A stretch of DNA of 45,279 nucleotides, from NCBI GenBank assembly GCA_028554645.1, contig JAQOOI010000033.1, positions 1-45,279 on the forward strand, written 5' to 3'. Below, one piece after another: positions 43,736 to 45,279 of this stretch. Position numbers and translations under genes: made by a program. Positions within the stretch are counted from its first letter, which is position 1, and each line of letters starts with the position of its first letter. A model generated the notes under the pieces. The model saw only the letters and a list, made by a program, of their open reading frames with translations, was not told the DNA's origin and did no database searches. The DNA comes from Omphalotus guepiniiformis. Taxonomy: Eukaryota > Basidiomycota > Agaricomycetes > Agaricales > Omphalotaceae.

Positions 43736-44335
43736 TGCTCAGAAGAAAGAAACGTCGGGAGAACACCAAGGTGAGCGTTGGATTAAGTATTGTGTCACGA
43801 AAACTTTTCTGTAGCAAAGGCAGATTGTTGTTGCGTAGATAGTGTGAATGGATTGACTTTCGTGAATTCTTGAAGAGGACTTTGTTTACGATGGCAACGA
43901 TGGTATGGGTATAGGGTAGGATTGGTAAGTTGTCTACGACAGGAAGCATTTGGTCCTTACGGGTCGTCAGTTAGCACAAAGGAGTGGGTCGAGGTGCCGA
44001 GAAGTGTGATACTGCTAGCGCGAACAAGTTTGACTCCCATGAATGAGACTTATCAATGGTCGTCAATCTGTACCTACGATGTTTCATAGGACGGTTGTTA
44101 CATGAAGGGCCTTCCGATGTCCACTGCACTATGCAAAATTTACTGCGGAGGGTTGGAGTCTCATCTGTTGTGTTGTTCCTAAATGCTTTTGTGAATCCGT
44201 CTAAGACATTTACACAGATCTGTTGTGTATTCGGGTTTGGATATTGTATACATCAGTGTATGTACATAGATGAGGAAAATAACAAAAACAAAATACATGA
44301 CCATCTGTTCCCTTTACTTATAGGACAGAAAGTTT
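43736..44335. other. No gene recognised
   Basis: A transition from the gene block to the right-hand array. One TCTACGACAGG, close to the array core, occurs at about 43933. No other feature is supported. Confidence 0.45.
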
Positions 44336-45279
44336 GAGTGTGTATCACTGTAAGTAGCTGCATATCAGTAGATGTGCATCCAATTTCATTCAAGTAACAT
44401 AGCCAAGTATATTCAACTATTTGATTCCTTCCAAGAGGGAAAGGTTGTGTGTATTCAAGTATATGTTTTAGTCCTTCCAGGAAGGAACATTTCTGTGTGT
44501 ATCACTGTAAGTAGCTGAATATCAATGTACAGGCAGCCAGTTTCTTTCATGCATTATAGCTAAGTATGTGCAAACCCTTTTTGCTGTCCAGGAGGGAAAG
44601 TTTTTGTGCCTGTATCACTGTAAGTAGCTGTAATTCAATGTACAGGCATCCAAGTTCTTTCATGCAGTATGGCTAAGTGTGTGCAACTGTTTCTTTCCGT
44701 CCACGAGGGAAAGTTTCTGTGTGTATCATTGTAAGGAGCTGTCTTGTTCAATGGACGTGCATCCCAATCTCTTTCATGCCGCATAGCTAAGTGTGGTGGC
44801 AACTGTTTCTTTCCTTCCAGGAGGGAAGATTTCTGGGTATCACTATAAGTCGCTGTATATCAATGAACATGAATCACAGTTTCACGCAATATAGCTAAGT
44901 GCATTGCAAACTGTTTCTATCCTTCCATGAGGGAAAGGTTCTTGTGTGTATAAATGTAAGTAGCTGTATATCACTGAACATGCATCCCATTTGTTTTTCT
45001 TATCAAGCAATATAGCTGAAGTGCGTGCAACTGTTGCTTATCATTCCACGAGGGAAAAGTTCTGTGTATCACTGGAAGTAGCTGTATATCAATGAACATG
45101 CATCCCATTTTGTCACGCAATTATAGATAAGTGCGTGCAAACTGTTTCATCCTTTCCCGAAGGGAAAGTTCTGTGGTAGCACTTGTAAGTAGAGTTTTTA
45201 AAGGTACGTGCATACAATCTCTTTCACGCGCATAGCTAAGTGCAATGCAACTGTTTCTACATCCTTCCACGAGGGAAAG
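44336..45279. repeat. 113-bp tandem array running off the window
   Basis: Eight units are marked by TGTAAGTAGCTG or variants near 44350, 44507, 44620, 44731, 44845, 44956, 45074 and 45185. Spacing is 111-118 bp except for one 157-bp step at the start. Each unit also has GCTAAGTG and ends in CCTTCCACGAGGGAAAG or a variant, which is partly self-complementary. The array continues past base 45279. Confidence 0.88.

Overview
The window starts at a chromosome end: bases 1-56 are C-rich telomere repeat (CCCCTAA, read as TTAGGGG outward). The rest looks like subtelomeric DNA of a filamentous basidiomycete, most likely an Agaricomycete. The reasons are many spliceosomal introns of about 37-75 nt with GTRAGT donors and CTNAC branch sites, plus F-box/LRR, HNH, RING, APH-like and zinc-cluster-like genes and large unannotated proteins of a type I associate with mushroom genomes. 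This placement is inferred from memory; no database was searched. Gene models were spliced by hand. Where exon phases close over several junctions (GIY-YIG, APH, SNF2 and the 178-, 861- and 914-aa proteins) I trust them more.

0-19.4 kb, proximal subtelomere: a gene cut off by the telomere; a shrunken copy of an APH/unknown gene pair (1.2-1.6 kb); a RING gene (2.3-3.5 kb); the intact APH gene (5.3-6.4 kb) beside the longer relative of its partner (6.6-7.5 kb); an F-box/LRR-like gene (8.2-9.4 kb); two small zinc-cluster-like proteins and a coiled-coil protein (9.6-12.4 kb); an HNH-domain gene (16.5-17.9 kb). Between them lie dispersed repeats, a GTACCG-rich satellite in at least five blocks, interstitial telomere repeats and a minisatellite.

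20-23.7 kb: a GC-rich unit of about 0.85 kb in three copies, each with a tRNA-like stretch carrying Pol III A- and B-box matches, then gene-free DNA with two strong palindromes.

23.8-43.7 kb is the most unusual part. On the minus strand are a GIY-YIG nuclease-fold protein, a long array built on a CTACGACGG core, a 914-aa protein, a tandem pair (one decayed, one intact 178-aa gene) with compensating hairpins, and an 861-aa protein. On the plus strand, divergent from these, is a SNF2 helicase of about 1,022 aa in 11 exons. Between the 861-aa gene and the helicase lies a 1,462-bp inverted repeat: two 617-bp arms (one mismatch seen) around a 228-bp spacer of 58-bp repeats. I propose this block as a candidate mobile or selfish module. 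That is an inference: I see no DDE, HUH, tyrosine-recombinase or reverse-transcriptase signature, and no convincing outer ends. The right edge (44.34 kb onward) is a 113-bp tandem array that runs off the window.
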